Shown: piece after piece, positions 1 through 10,489 of the stretch
Layout of the letters: every line of letters begins with the position of its first letter
How positions within the stretch are numbered: position 1 is the stretch's first letter
Source of the DNA: Hevea brasiliensis
Taxonomy: Eukaryota > Streptophyta > Magnoliopsida > Malpighiales > Euphorbiaceae
NCBI RefSeq assembly: GCF_030052815.1
Contig: NC_079507.1
Coordinates: forward strand, 18,498,141 to 18,562,140
Direction: 5' to 3'
DNA length: 64,000 bases
Made by a program: the position numbers and the translations under genes
The notes under the pieces: model-generated
What the model saw: only the letters and a program-made list of their open reading frames with translations
Databases searched by the model: none
What the model was told of the DNA's origin: nothing

Positions 1-37
1 GATCATGTTATGCCTTACAGAGGGGTAAGGTGTGACA
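1..37 (+). repeat. Last 37 bases of the 5' LTR of element A
   Basis: The sequence ends in GGGGTAAGGTGTGACA, closely matching the end of the A 3' LTR at 7308 and of the C LTRs, and is followed eight bases later by the primer site. Confidence 0.93.
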
Positions 38-45
38 TGTTTTAG

Positions 46-57
46 TGGTATCAGAGC
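46..57 (+). other. Primer-binding site (initiator Met tRNA), element A
   Basis: TGGTATCAGAGC is the complement of the 3' end of plant initiator methionine tRNA, the usual minus-strand primer for this lineage. It lies 8 bases after the LTR end, the same spacing as in element C. Confidence 0.93.
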
Positions 58-226
58 ATGGTTTTACAATAAATTTTGACTATGCATGTGAATATTTCTT
101 TGATAAGTACAACTGCTCAAGTGTCTTTAATTGATACATATGACATATTTACATCATGAATATGTACTAACGGAGGTCAACCTTCTTGTGTTTGATCTCA
201 GGAAGCAGAAATTTTGGGAAAACGGA

Positions 227-1445
227 ATGGAAGAAGGAGATCATTCTGTTGAACAATCTATTGAGGCTGAGGTTCAAGGGGAAGTCCCAGCACTCCAGAA
301 CGTGAGTGGGTTAGCCACTCCAGCTCCTACTCCAGCACCGTAGTTCCCTGCTCAGTTTGCACAGTAGATGGCTGCGTTTTTCTAGCAAATGGCGGGAAAT
401 GTGCCACCCCAAGCTCAGATGCAAGCACCTGTAGCACAACCATAGCCCTCAGTTCGGCAATATAAAAAATTGATGAAATTTGGGGCCACCAAGTTTAAAG
501 GCACTGTGGACCCACTGGAGGCAAAACAGTGGTTAGAACGAATGGAACGGGTTTTCAGGAAGTTGCAGTGTGCAGAAGAGCTGAAGTTCGAGTATTCTGT
601 TTCTTTGTTGCAAGGGGATGCATATGAATGGTGGAAGACCATCCCCCACAGCCTGGTAGAACCTCCAGTCCTTACTTGGTCAGACGTTTTGAGGGAGTTT
701 CAACAGAAGTAGGTCCCCGATGCATATGTGGATATGAAGTTACAAGAATTCCTAAGTTTGAAATAAGGGGACAGAACTATAGCAGAATATGAGAGAGACT
801 TCTCTCGACTGAGCCACTACGCTGGAAGCTTAGTCTCCACCCCCAGAGATAGATGTAAGAGGTTTGAGGCTGGGTTAAGGCCGAATATGAGAATGCAAGT
901 TGTGGGTTTCTGACATTAGCATTTCTCTAAGTTGATCTCACAGGCCCTAGAACTGGAAAGGATAGAATCAGAAGGGGCAGTGAAGAAGGGTACACAAGAG
1001 AAAGAGAAGATTGAAAAGACTACTGGACAAGTACCTGAGAGTGGTTCTGGGAAGAGGAAACAGTTTGGGGGATCCAACTCCCGTAAATCTGGTAGAGGCA
1101 GATTCTCTGGCCAAAGACCACCCCGGTCTGGTCAGCAGACCCAACAAGCACCCCGAGGAGCTCTATCAGTACGGTAGTGTGAAACTTGTGGTAGAACACA
1201 CGGTGGGGTTTGTTTCAAGGCCACCGGTGCATGTTTTAACTATGGAGGAAGCGAACATTTCGCTAAGGATTGTACTAGTCCACGCCGGTCTGGACCTTCT
1301 GCTACATTTGAAGGATCAGCCCAAGTCTCTGCACCTAGAGGGTCACAGCCAGCTGGTAGAGGTAGAGGTAGAGGCAGAGGTAGGGGTCCTAGTAACACTC
1401 CTGGAAGTCAAAGCACTGTTAACGATCGATCCGATGGCGCACTGA
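227..1445 (+). pseudogene. gag: gag of element A (broken)
   Basis: Structural polyprotein that would form the cytoplasmic particle and bind RNA. I start at the ATG at 227 (MEEGDHSVEQ), which matches the start in C at 47289. The conserved gag core (KFGATKFKG, then LQGDAYEWWKT) runs at about 470-700. A basic stretch follows, then a zinc knuckle at 1232-1273 in which the second cysteine codon is now TAT (CFNYGGSEHFAKDC). In-frame TAG stops at 341, 365, 383, 443 and 710 all fall where glutamine is expected, and a TGA lies near 910. A frameshift between about 1400 and 1449 separates gag from protease, which are in one frame in C. It is clearly nonfunctional. Confidence 0.92.
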
Positions 1446-1448
1446 TCA

Positions 1449-4400
1449 GTGTATACCATGCGTCAGAGGGAGGAGGCTGAAACATCAGACGTAGTAGCTG
1501 GTATTTTCTCCATCCTTGACCAAGATGTACATGTGTTATTTGATCCTGGCTCCACACATTCGTATGTTAGTGCTAGTGTGATGTGTTCTACTGCTATTCA
1601 GTGTGTACCAATGGACTATGATGTGCTAGTAACTAGTCCATTAGACCAGGAGGTTAGGGTAAATAAATTATATAGGGATTGTCCTTTGGTGATCCAAGGA
1701 CACACTTTTCTATCTGATTTGATTGAAATGCCCTTCAGAGATTATGACATTATCTTGGGCATGGATTGGTTAGCCAGGTATCATGCGATGATTGACTGTA
1801 GACTAAAGACAGTCACTTTTGGGCTCCCTCAATATGGTGATGTAGTAATACATGGGGAGAGGCAGTTATTGCCTTCAAACATCATTTCAGCTGTACTAGC
1901 CAGAAAAATGATTAGGAAGGGATGTGAGGCGTAATTGGCACATGTGATAGACACCCAAGTGTGTAGTCCAGCATTGAGGGATATCCCCACAGTATGTGAC
2001 TTTTTGGATGTATTTCTTGATGAATTGCCAGGATTACCTCCATAAAGAGAAGTGCAGTTTGAGATTGATGTTATGCCTGGTATGGACCCAATCTCCATAA
2101 CGCCATACAGAATGGCACCAGCAGAACTAAAAGAATTAAAAGTACAGTTGCAAAAGTTGCTTGACACGGGCTTTATCCTCCCTAGTGTGTCACCTTAGGG
2201 AGCACCAATGCTGTTTGTAAAGAAGAAAGATGGCACTCTCCGGTTATGCATTAACTATCGACAGTTGAATAAGGTGACAATAAAGAATAGATACTCATTA
2301 CCCCGCATTGATGACTTATTTGATCAGTTGAGGGGTGCAGCTGTATTCTCCAAAATTGACCTGAGATCAGGTTATTATCAGCTGAAAGTACAAGAGCAGA
2401 GTATTTCTAAAATTGCCTTTAGAACTCGCTATGGCCATTATGAGTTCTTGGTCATGCCATTCGAGTTAACTAATGCTCTGGCTGCTTTTATGGATCTGAT
2501 GAACACTATCTTCAGACCATACCTTGACCAGTTTATTGTGGTATTTATTTATGATATATTGGTCTACTCGAGGAATGCAGAAGAGCATGATAGACATCTG
2601 CGGATTGTACTACAGACTTTGAGGGAGAAACGGCTATATGCCAAATTGTCAAAATGTGAATTTTGGCTGAAAGAAATATCTTTCTTGGGGCATGTAGTAT
2701 CAGAAGAGGGCATCAAGGTAGACCTAAGTAAGATTGAAGCTGTCCTTAATTGGAGGCCACCCAGAAATATCACAGAGATTCATAGTTTTTTGGGTTTAGC
2801 TGGATACTACCGTAGATTTGTGAAGGGATTCTCCATGTTGGCATCTCCATTGACCAAGCTGCTTAGAAAAGATGTGAAATTTCAGTGGACGGATAAATGC
2901 CAATAGAGTTTTGATGAATTGAAGAAATGTTTGACTGAAGCTCTAGTCCTGACTCTACCTACTCTGAGTAAAGAATATACAGTATATAGTGATGCTTCTC
3001 ACAATGGGTTAGGCTATGTATTGATGCAAGATCAAAATGTCATTGCCTATGCATCACGCCAGCTGAAACCGCATGAGAGAAATTATCCGACACATGATTT
3101 TGGAGCTTGCAGCTATTGTATTTACTCTTAAGATCTGGAGACATTATTTGTATGGGGAGAAGTGCTACATCTACACAAATCATAAGAGTTTGAAGTATTT
3201 GGGCACCTAAAAAGAGTTGAATTTGAGACAGAGGAGATGGTTAGAGTTGATAAAAGACTATGATTGTCTGATAGATTATCAGCCAGGGAAAGCTAATGAT
3301 ATGGCTGACGCCTTAAGTCGTAAGACTATGGCAAGTCTACAGGTTACTCCTTTGTCTATGGTACATGAGTTGAGATCATTATATGCCAGTTTAGAGATTA
3401 ATGATGAGGGGCAGACAGCAGTTGCATGGCATGTACAGCCAGTGTTGATTGATCAGATTAGAATGACTGCTCAGAATGATCAGAAGTATCAGAGGCTATT
3501 GAAAGAAGTCTAGCAGGGCAAGAAACCAGAATTCTTAATAAGAGATAATGGTCTATTGCTACACCAGGGCTGAATGTGTGTTCCTAATGATGTTGATTTG
3601 AGGTAGATCATTTTGAAGGAAGCACACGAGTCTCCTTTTGCCATGCACCCTGGTGGTACAAAAATGTATAGGGGGCTAAAGGAGCATTACTGGTGGATGG
3701 GTATGAAAAGAGATGTGGCAGAGTTTGTTTCCAAATGCCTAACTTGTCAGTAAGTAAAGGCAGAGCATCAAGTACCCACTAGGTTGTTACATCCACTACC
3801 AATGCCAGAATGGAAATGGGAAAGAATAACGATGGATTTTGTTATGGGACTTCCAAAGACACAGAAGAGTCATGATGCAGTTTGGGTCATTATTGACAGA
3901 CTGATCAAGTCTGCTTATTTTCTGTCAGTTTGGATAAACTACAGTTTAGAAAGATTGGCCAAGTTGTACATTGATGAGATTGTGAGACTGCATGGAGTGC
4001 CAGTATCCATCGTATCAGACAGAGATCCTAGGTTCACTTCTAGATTCTGGGGTAGTCTTCAGAGAGCCCTAGAAACTAGATTGAACTTTAGTACTGCATT
4101 CCACCCATAGACAGATGGCCAGTCAGAGAGGGTAATTCAGATCTTGGAGGACATGCTACGGGCTTGTGTGATTGAGTTTGAGGGCAGTTGGGACACACAC
4201 TTGCCTTTGATTGAGTTTGCTTATAACAATAGCTACCAATCAAGCATTGGGATGCCTCCATATGAAGCTTTGTATGGCAAAAAATGTAGAACCCCATTGT
4301 GTTGGGATGATGTGGGTGAAAGAAAGATGATTAGACCCGAAATTATTCAGCAAACTGAAGAGAAAATCAGAGTGATCAGAAATCGACTAAAGGCTGCATC

Positions 4401-4875
4401 AGACCATTAGAAGTCCTATGTTGATCTGAAGAGAAGGGATATTGAATATGCAGTGGGTGACAAAGTATTCCTCAAGGTTTCCCCTTGGAAGAGGATTATG
4501 AGATTCGACAGAAAGGGGAAACTGAGTCCTCATTTCATTGGGCCATATGAGGTTCTTGAAAGAGTGGGTCCTTTAGCATATCGATTGGCACTACCTCCAG
4601 AGTTAGAGAAGATACATAATGTCTTCCATGTGTCTATGTTGAGGAGGTATCGATCAGACCCATCTCATGTACTACCAGTGGAAGAAATTGAAGTGAATCC
4701 AGACCTCACATACGAGAAAGAACCCATAAAGATTCTGGCTTATGAGGTGAAACAGCCACGGAACAAGCAGATACCGTTGGTAAAAGTGTTGTGGAACCAT
4801 CATTCGAGCCAAGAAGCTACTTGGGAACGAGAGGAGGACATGAGGAGACAATACCCACAGCTGTTCAGAGATTAA
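1449..4875 (+). pseudogene. pol: pol of element A: protease, RT, RNase H, integrase, chromodomain (broken)
   Basis: Protease at 1449-1900 keeps DPGSTHS and the downstream ILGMDWL. RT at about 2208-2900 has [12 protein letters not shown], but the catalytic box reads FIYDILVYS instead of FIDD, so one metal-binding aspartate is lost. RNase H at about 2919-3310 starts [11 protein letters not shown] one-base insertion near 3097 shifts its frame. Integrase runs from about 3610 with [12 protein letters not shown] and CLTCQ (zinc part), then [12 protein letters not shown] and a stop in place of Q in the HPQTDG block. The GPYEVLERVGPLAY (GPY/F) segment comes next, and the chromodomain ends in VKVLWNHH and ATWERE. 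Stops occur near 2904, 3207, 3511, 3724 and 4108. In life it would copy the element RNA to DNA and insert it into chromatin. Confidence 0.95.
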
Positions 4876-4908
4876 TACCAGGTAAAATTTCAAGACGAAA
4901 TTTATTTT

Positions 4909-4926
4909 AAGGGGGGGGGGGAGAAT
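4909..4926 (+). other. Polypurine tract of element A
   Basis: AA followed by a run of 11-12 G and then GAGAAT, directly before the LTR start TGTAACACCC. This is the plus-strand primer position. The G run is longer than in B1 (6), C (7) or E (2+4), suggesting slippage. Confidence 0.88.
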
Positions 4927-7308
4927 TGTAACACCCATATTTGTATAGTGTGGTATATTTCACTATTCTGGTGATCAGAGTTGGTCCGGACAATTAAGGG
5001 GATTAGAACCACACTTAAGACAACTAGATAAGCTATAAATACAAATAATTAATAATTGCCAATTAGTTAAGTATAAATAAGAAAAATAGAACATAAGAAG
5101 TTAAACGAGCCGAGAGTCATAGCGATGGGTGACCTTCTCGGGAAGGATTACGAAGTCGATTTAAACTCAAATTTCGAACTGTAAAATATGACGTTGCGGT
5201 CCTTAGGACTATTGCGAACACAGTGGAAAAGAGAAAATCGCGAAAAAAAGGTTGTTAAGCCAGTCAAATAAGTAAGTCAGGGAGCCAGAAGAAATATTGA
5301 ATTATTTGCAAACCGGGTTGAACCGGCGAGGGGCAATTTGGTTAATTGACCTCGAGAGCTGACTCCTGACCTAACTGTCAAATAAAATCAGATAAAAGAA
5401 AATTTCGGAGTCGGGAATTAAAGAACTAATAGAAAAATAAATAGAAAAAAAAAAGAAAAATGAAAAAGTTAAAAAGGTAATGACATCATGTGGTGACATA
5501 AGCATGATGCAATAAATTTTTATTTTTAAAAATTAAAATTTTGGGATAATTTCTAACAATTAAAAAGGCAAAAAGAGAAAAGAAAAAAATTGGTTTTCTT
5601 TTTCTTCTTCAATGTCGTCCACCCTCTCTCTCCCTAAACTCCATGATTATCCACCATTGATGAGTTATTCAAGCTTGAATAACTTGAATCTTTCCCATAA
5701 ATTGTAACCTTGAACCCTAGAAAACTTCTAAATTACCATAGAAAGGAAGAATAGAGGAAAGAAAAGTGAGAAATTGGAAGAAAAAGTGAAGATCAAAGAC
5801 TTCACCTAAGGTTAGTATTATAACTTTCAATTTTCTATTTTAAGTGCATGTCTAGTTACTTAAATGAACTTAGAAACTAAAGAAATCAAAAGAAAACATT
5901 TGTGAAGGACCAAGTTGAATTTCGGCAACTAGGGTTTTGATATATGTATGCATGAATTTGGTGGATTTAAAAGTGTATGTGAGCCTAATTGTGTTGAATA
6001 ATTATGATTAAATGCATTGAATTGGTTAAATGCAATTAATTAGTGAACTAGGGTTTTGGACACCTAGGGTTTGGGAGACAAAATGTGGAGAAATGGTGAA
6101 ATGATGTGGTTGACCTAGTTTGAGGTGAGAAATGGTCATTTTTGACCAAATGAAGTGTGTTAGAAGTGTTGGAGTTGAGGTTAAATTAGGATTCAATGTG
6201 GTAACGTTGCAGGCAGCAGAACCAAGGTCCCTTTGAGGGACCAAAACTGAAAATTTACAAGTCCAATTAGTATGAGACTAATTGGGAATGAAAATAGACA
6301 CAAAATGGAACATTTTTCATTTAGGAATCATGCCCAAAAAGTGACCAAAACCTAGTGAACAAATTGACCAAATCCAGAAATTCTCAGTCTGCCTTGTACA
6401 AACTGACCAAATGAACATTGTTTGTTCATTTAGCCATAACTTGAGCTAGCCAGGTCTAAATGACCTGAAATTTTACCAGTGGACATTTGAGGTATAGACC
6501 TAAAACTTTTATGAAGAACACAAACCCAAATTATGCCATTAACCAAGTCATTTGACCACCCAAATTCGGTAACCTAAAACTACCAGAACCAAAATTTGCC
6601 CAAAAATCTGGGTTAAGTCTAATCTGGCAGCCATGGTTCAAATGGCTATAACTTGAGCTAAAAAACTCCAATTGGAGTGATTCAAAAAGGAGAATAAACT
6701 TAAGACAATAGGAAACATTTTCTATGAAGGAAGTTCTACCAAATTCTAACAGAAAAAATGACCAATGGAACAGTGTAACTTAAGTCACCAAAACTGAAAA
6801 TTTGCAAATTTGCCTAAAGGACTTAGAATTTGAGAAAATAACCAAAACCAACAAGTTTGGTAACCAAAATGTGGTATGTGGGTGAATTTCGTACTATATG
6901 CACTGTGGATGGAGTTATGAAATATTTTAAGTTCATAAATTTTTGGTTGAATCATGGAATGAATTGAATTATGTTGACTTGAGATTATTTGGAGGTTGGG
7001 AGTTATGGAAAATTTATTGGAAGTGTTTTTCTCAAGTATTTGAAGAACTGTTTTCTACAGACGGCACTCTGCCAAAATTTTTATAAAATTTGCAAAAAAA
7101 TAAAAAATAGACAAAAATTTTTATTAGTTTTAAGCTTTGAATAAATGATTTTAATTCCTACCAAAATGCTCACCACTTTCAAAATGTAAGAAAATGGTTT
7201 TAAAATCCCTTGTAGTGTACTTAATGAATTATCATTAGGTGAAGTTCGGTAGTTCTTTAGGTATTCTACGGGATCCTGTTATGCCTTAAAGAGGGGTAAG
7301 GTGTGACA
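4927..7308 (+). repeat. 3' LTR of element A (2382 bp, internally deleted)
   Basis: It begins TGTAACACCC and ends GGTGTGACA. It contains the conserved GCGATGGGTGACC box near 5122 and two copies of a CATAACTTGAGCTA module near 6437 and 6648. Compared with the A2 fragment at 10490-13545, about 1.1 kb is missing around 6890-6920, including the LTR hairpins and the TTGAGCAGTTGTA motif seen in sister LTRs. Confidence 0.92.
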
Positions 7309-8110
7309 TGGCTAGTCCTTTAGGATAAAAACTATAATAACAAGTATGATTGACATTAATTTTGGAAGAATTGTTAGCTAAAAGTATTTTCTAACACACC
7401 ATAAATTATAAAGCTAATTGGCAAGCCTACTTAATGTAAGGCAAGAGGACCTAAAAGTAAGTTGCAGTAATAGACTTGCTCTAGACGAGGGTAAAGATGT
7501 TGCAGTTAGTAATTATTAATGGATATTGTAATCAGAATAAGTTTAGGATATAAGTGAACTCAAGAAGGATAAAATATAAGAAAATTTAATCTATTGGAAT
7601 CTATCGTAGTAACTATGCAATGTTCTTGATGTTTGTACTGTAAGCTGCAGATTACAGTACTGACTTGAGATTATTGTGTAGAGCTACGTACTACTCAATA
7701 GTAATCCAAGATGAGAATAGTTGCCAACGGCATCTATTTTGGTATAGTTATGCTAGGATAGAATTTTATTATCGAAAATGAGTTTGGAAATCCTACTTAG
7801 GGATTTAAAACTCAAAAGTTAAAATATCGAAAGGTTATAGTTGTACAAAAGGAAGTATTTTATACAATATTGGTAGATAAACGAGTTGTGGAAGTGAAAA
7901 TTTGAATAGTTGATTTAAATGAAATAAGAAATGTTACGAATATGAGTAAGATTATTGGCTAGAATGGTTAGAGGACCAATGATTAGATAAATAATTCTAA
8001 CATGACCACAATGGTCATTCGATAAGAAAACATGAATTGAAATATTAGACAGAACGATAGTAAGAGAACATTAGTGTTATACGAACAAATTAAATGTTGC
8101 ATTAGATTGT
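7309..8110 (+). pseudogene. Strongly decayed protease/RT region of B1
   Basis: No reading frame survives. The first bases (GGCTAGTCCTTTAGGA) match the nucleotides coding TSPLG in chromovirus proteases. Around 7450-7490 there is faint similarity to the segment just before RT (coding [13 protein letters not shown]), and near 7660 to the IDLRSGY block. The copy in B2 (17335-17835, minus strand) shares the same ruined sequence. It contains a short perfect inverted repeat, GTACTGTAA at 7635-7643 and TTACAGTAC at 7652-7660. I see nothing recognisable between about 7700 and 8110. The assignment rests on alignment by eye and is moderate. Confidence 0.5.
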
Positions 8111-8149
8111 TAAAAGTCTTACACAAACTTAAAGGAAAGAAGATTATAT

Positions 8150-8456
8150 GATTGTATAGAAAAGAGAAAGAGAAAAACTAAGTTCTCACTCCATAGAACC
8201 ACACAAGGTCCTAGAAAGAGTGGATTCGTTAGCACACAAAATTTCTTACTTCTAAAAAGGTGAAATGCATTTAAATTTATGATGGGGAAACTCATAAAGA
8301 TCTTAGTACATGAGATGAAGCAGCTGAGAAATAAATGTATACATTTGGTTAAGGTGTTATGGACCATCATTCAGGCCAGGAAGTTACTTAGGAAAGAGAG
8401 GATGATATGAGGAGGCAGCACCCACAGTTATTCAGAGACTAAAATCAGGTAAAATT
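8150..8456 (+). pseudogene. Integrase C-terminus and chromodomain remnant of B1
   Basis: The text from about 8155 corresponds to the GPY/F part of integrase (EVLERV-like, GTCCTAGAAAGAGTGGATTC). From 8280 it corresponds to the chromodomain (KILVHEMKQLRNK, then LVKVLW) and its tail before the stop, but with frameshifts and losses. It is followed by GGTAAAATTTAGAGACGAAA, the conserved bridge to the polypurine tract. The central integrase seen in B2 (16100-16850) is missing here. Confidence 0.8.
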
Positions 8457-8475
8457 TAGAGACGAAATTTATTTT

Positions 8476-8488
8476 AAGGGGGGAGAAT
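8476..8488 (+). other. Polypurine tract of B1
   Basis: AAGGGGGGAGAAT stands immediately before the LTR start TGTAACACCCC at 8489. Confidence 0.88.
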
Positions 8489-10489
8489 TGTAACACCCCT
8501 ATGTTCGGTAGTGCGTTCTACTGTTCTGGTGATTAGTGTCTGTCCGGACAGTTAGGATGTTTAGAACTAAATTTAAATGTTAGTGAGGAGACATAAAATA
8601 ATGAAATACAAGAAAGGAAAATACAAGAAAAACAAAGGAAAAATAATAGCAATGAAATGAAACTGAGTTAAATGAGCCAGCACCGCAGTGATGGGTGACC
8701 GCACGAGGAAGTTACTGTGCAGGTAATAGCTGACCCCAGGACTACAGGGAACCCTTGGAATTTAGTTTCGAGACATAATTAAAGACTCTTTGAAGTATAA
8801 ATTTCATTAGAAATATCAAAGAAAAATTAATAAATTAGTACAAAGAAAAATGAAAAATCGAGAAACAGACAAAAATCGATATTACTGAAAAATCAAGAAT
8901 ATAACCCGAAGTGGGGCATTTTGGTCATTTGACACCTAGAGTTGCCTTTTGACCTCAATGTCTATTAAAAATAAATGATATTACACTTTAGAAATGTCAT
9001 GAAAAATTAAATTGGGATACATTATGTAAATAGTGAAAAAGGGGAGATAAATGTGTAAATAATGGAACTTGAAATAATTAAACATTTAATTTAAAGTTAG
9101 TGCTCCACCAACTCAAGCCTTGGGACACCTATCTAAGCCATTTGTGGGTAGAATCATCATCTTTAACCTTGAAAGAAAACCAGTCGAAGTGAACCTCCAT
9201 GAAAGAACTCCATGACCGAATGAGCTCCTCCACCATGCAACCTTGATTTAGTCATTATTCTCACTTGGTTTCTTCATTAAAGCTTGCCTACTCACCTTGG
9301 GGAAGATATTGGCAACAAGAAAAACAAGATTTGGTGAAGTTTGAAGGAAGCTCTCAAGTGGTAAGTGTCCAAATCTTCTCCCTAGCTTAAGTAAACCTTG
9401 TGTTTAGGTTGAGGTGAGTACTTTGGTGAAGAGAATTGAAAAAAAAAATAGTGAGATATGAATTTATCAATTTTCAGTAGCCATGAAGGTTTATGGTATT
9501 TGAGTTTTTCTTACCTTTAATGGATGGGAATTAAGGTTGTAGTAGGTTAATGTCCAAGTATGTGCATGTTTGTGCTTGAATTAAGGGTTTTAAATGGGAC
9601 CTTGATTCTTTGACAAAATGCCATGTTTGGCAGCCTATAATATCATGAATTTGTGTCTGTGAATATGAAGTTTATTAATGAAATATGATAGTGTTGAATT
9701 GTGGGCAGTTTGTATAATTGCCATGGAAGTGTATGTGTAAAATAAGTATTGTTGTACATTGAATTTGGGTGGATGTGAATGTTGGACTTTAATGGTGAAT
9801 TGTGTGCATTGAGCACTTGAGTGTTCTGCCCAATATGCTTGCTGGAATTGTGTTTAGTATTTGTAGAAGTGCTATGAATAAATAATAAAGTCATGAGGAG
9901 GAGGAGGAATGTCAAATTGGAAGTGTAATTGTCTTGTGCAGGTTGTGTGTTATTAGTAGTACCTAAATTAGGTTATAAGTACAAAACTGTGAATCCAATT
10001 GGTATGAGGCCAATGGGGGGTGAAACTAGACACCAAATAGGCCAACTTTCATGGAGAAATATTGTCAAAATTCTGCCTAGAAACTGACCTTAAAAATGAC
10101 CAAATCCGGAATGGCAACCTTGCAAACCCAGATTTTTGACCATATGAACAGTAGTCATTAGGATGACCTTAACTCACTCAAAACAGGTCCAATTGACCTG
10201 AAATTTTTACCATGGATAGCTTAGACATAGAGCTACAATTCTTATGGAGACACTAAAGCCCGAAAATGGCCAGAACCAAGTCAAATAGCTTGCACAAGTT
10301 TGGGTATCAAAACTGCCAGAACTAAATGTGACCTAAAATTGACCAAATTTTGCACTAAAGGTGCAATCTGTCCAGTTTTAGTAAATTGACCATATCTTGG
10401 TCTATGCAACTCAGAATGACCTGAAATTTTGTCCCAAGTGCGATAAGACATAGAGCTACAATTTTGCTTCTTTGACTAGAAACTAAAAA
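8489..10489 (+). repeat. B1 3' LTR, first 2.0 kb only
   Basis: It begins TGTAACACCCCTATGTTCGG, as does the reverse complement of B2's LTR from 22690. It keeps the segment at about 9590-9900 that B2's own 3' LTR has lost. It ends at AAACTAAAAA (10489), where TGTCACACC, the reversed terminus of an A-type LTR, starts. The rest of the LTR is absent here; a plus-strand B-type LTR tail lies at 56518-57528. Confidence 0.85.

Larger units (their letters stand above)
1..7308 (+). mobile_element. Element A: chromovirus (Tekay-like Ty3/gypsy), 5' LTR mostly outside the window
   Basis: The order is LTR tail, initiator-Met primer site, gag, protease, RT, RNase H, integrase, chromodomain, polypurine tract, 3' LTR. 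That is the layout of a Ty3/gypsy chromovirus. LTR termini are TGTAACACCC and GGTGTGACA (TG...CA). The element is dead: at least five TAG stops in gag, further stops and frameshifts in pol, and a mutated RT active site. The 3' edge at 7308 abuts sequence that continues the B-family protease region, so A is inserted inside B1. Its 5' target flank lies outside the window, so the target duplication cannot be checked. Confidence 0.93.
7309..10489 (+). mobile_element. Element B1: 3' part of a B-family chromovirus
   Basis: It consists of decayed protease/RT-derived DNA, a remnant of the integrase tail and chromodomain, a polypurine tract, and the first 2 kb of a B-type LTR. Its 5' side is interrupted by element A (7308) and its LTR stops at 10489, where an A-family LTR begins exactly at its terminus. 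The first 380 bp match 17335-17705 of B2 in reverse orientation at roughly 88 percent by eye. Confidence 0.82.

Noticed and set aside
46..57. Part of a tRNA gene
   Set aside because: Only the 3' complement of initiator Met tRNA is present; no cloverleaf surrounds it, and the position after an LTR marks a primer-binding site.
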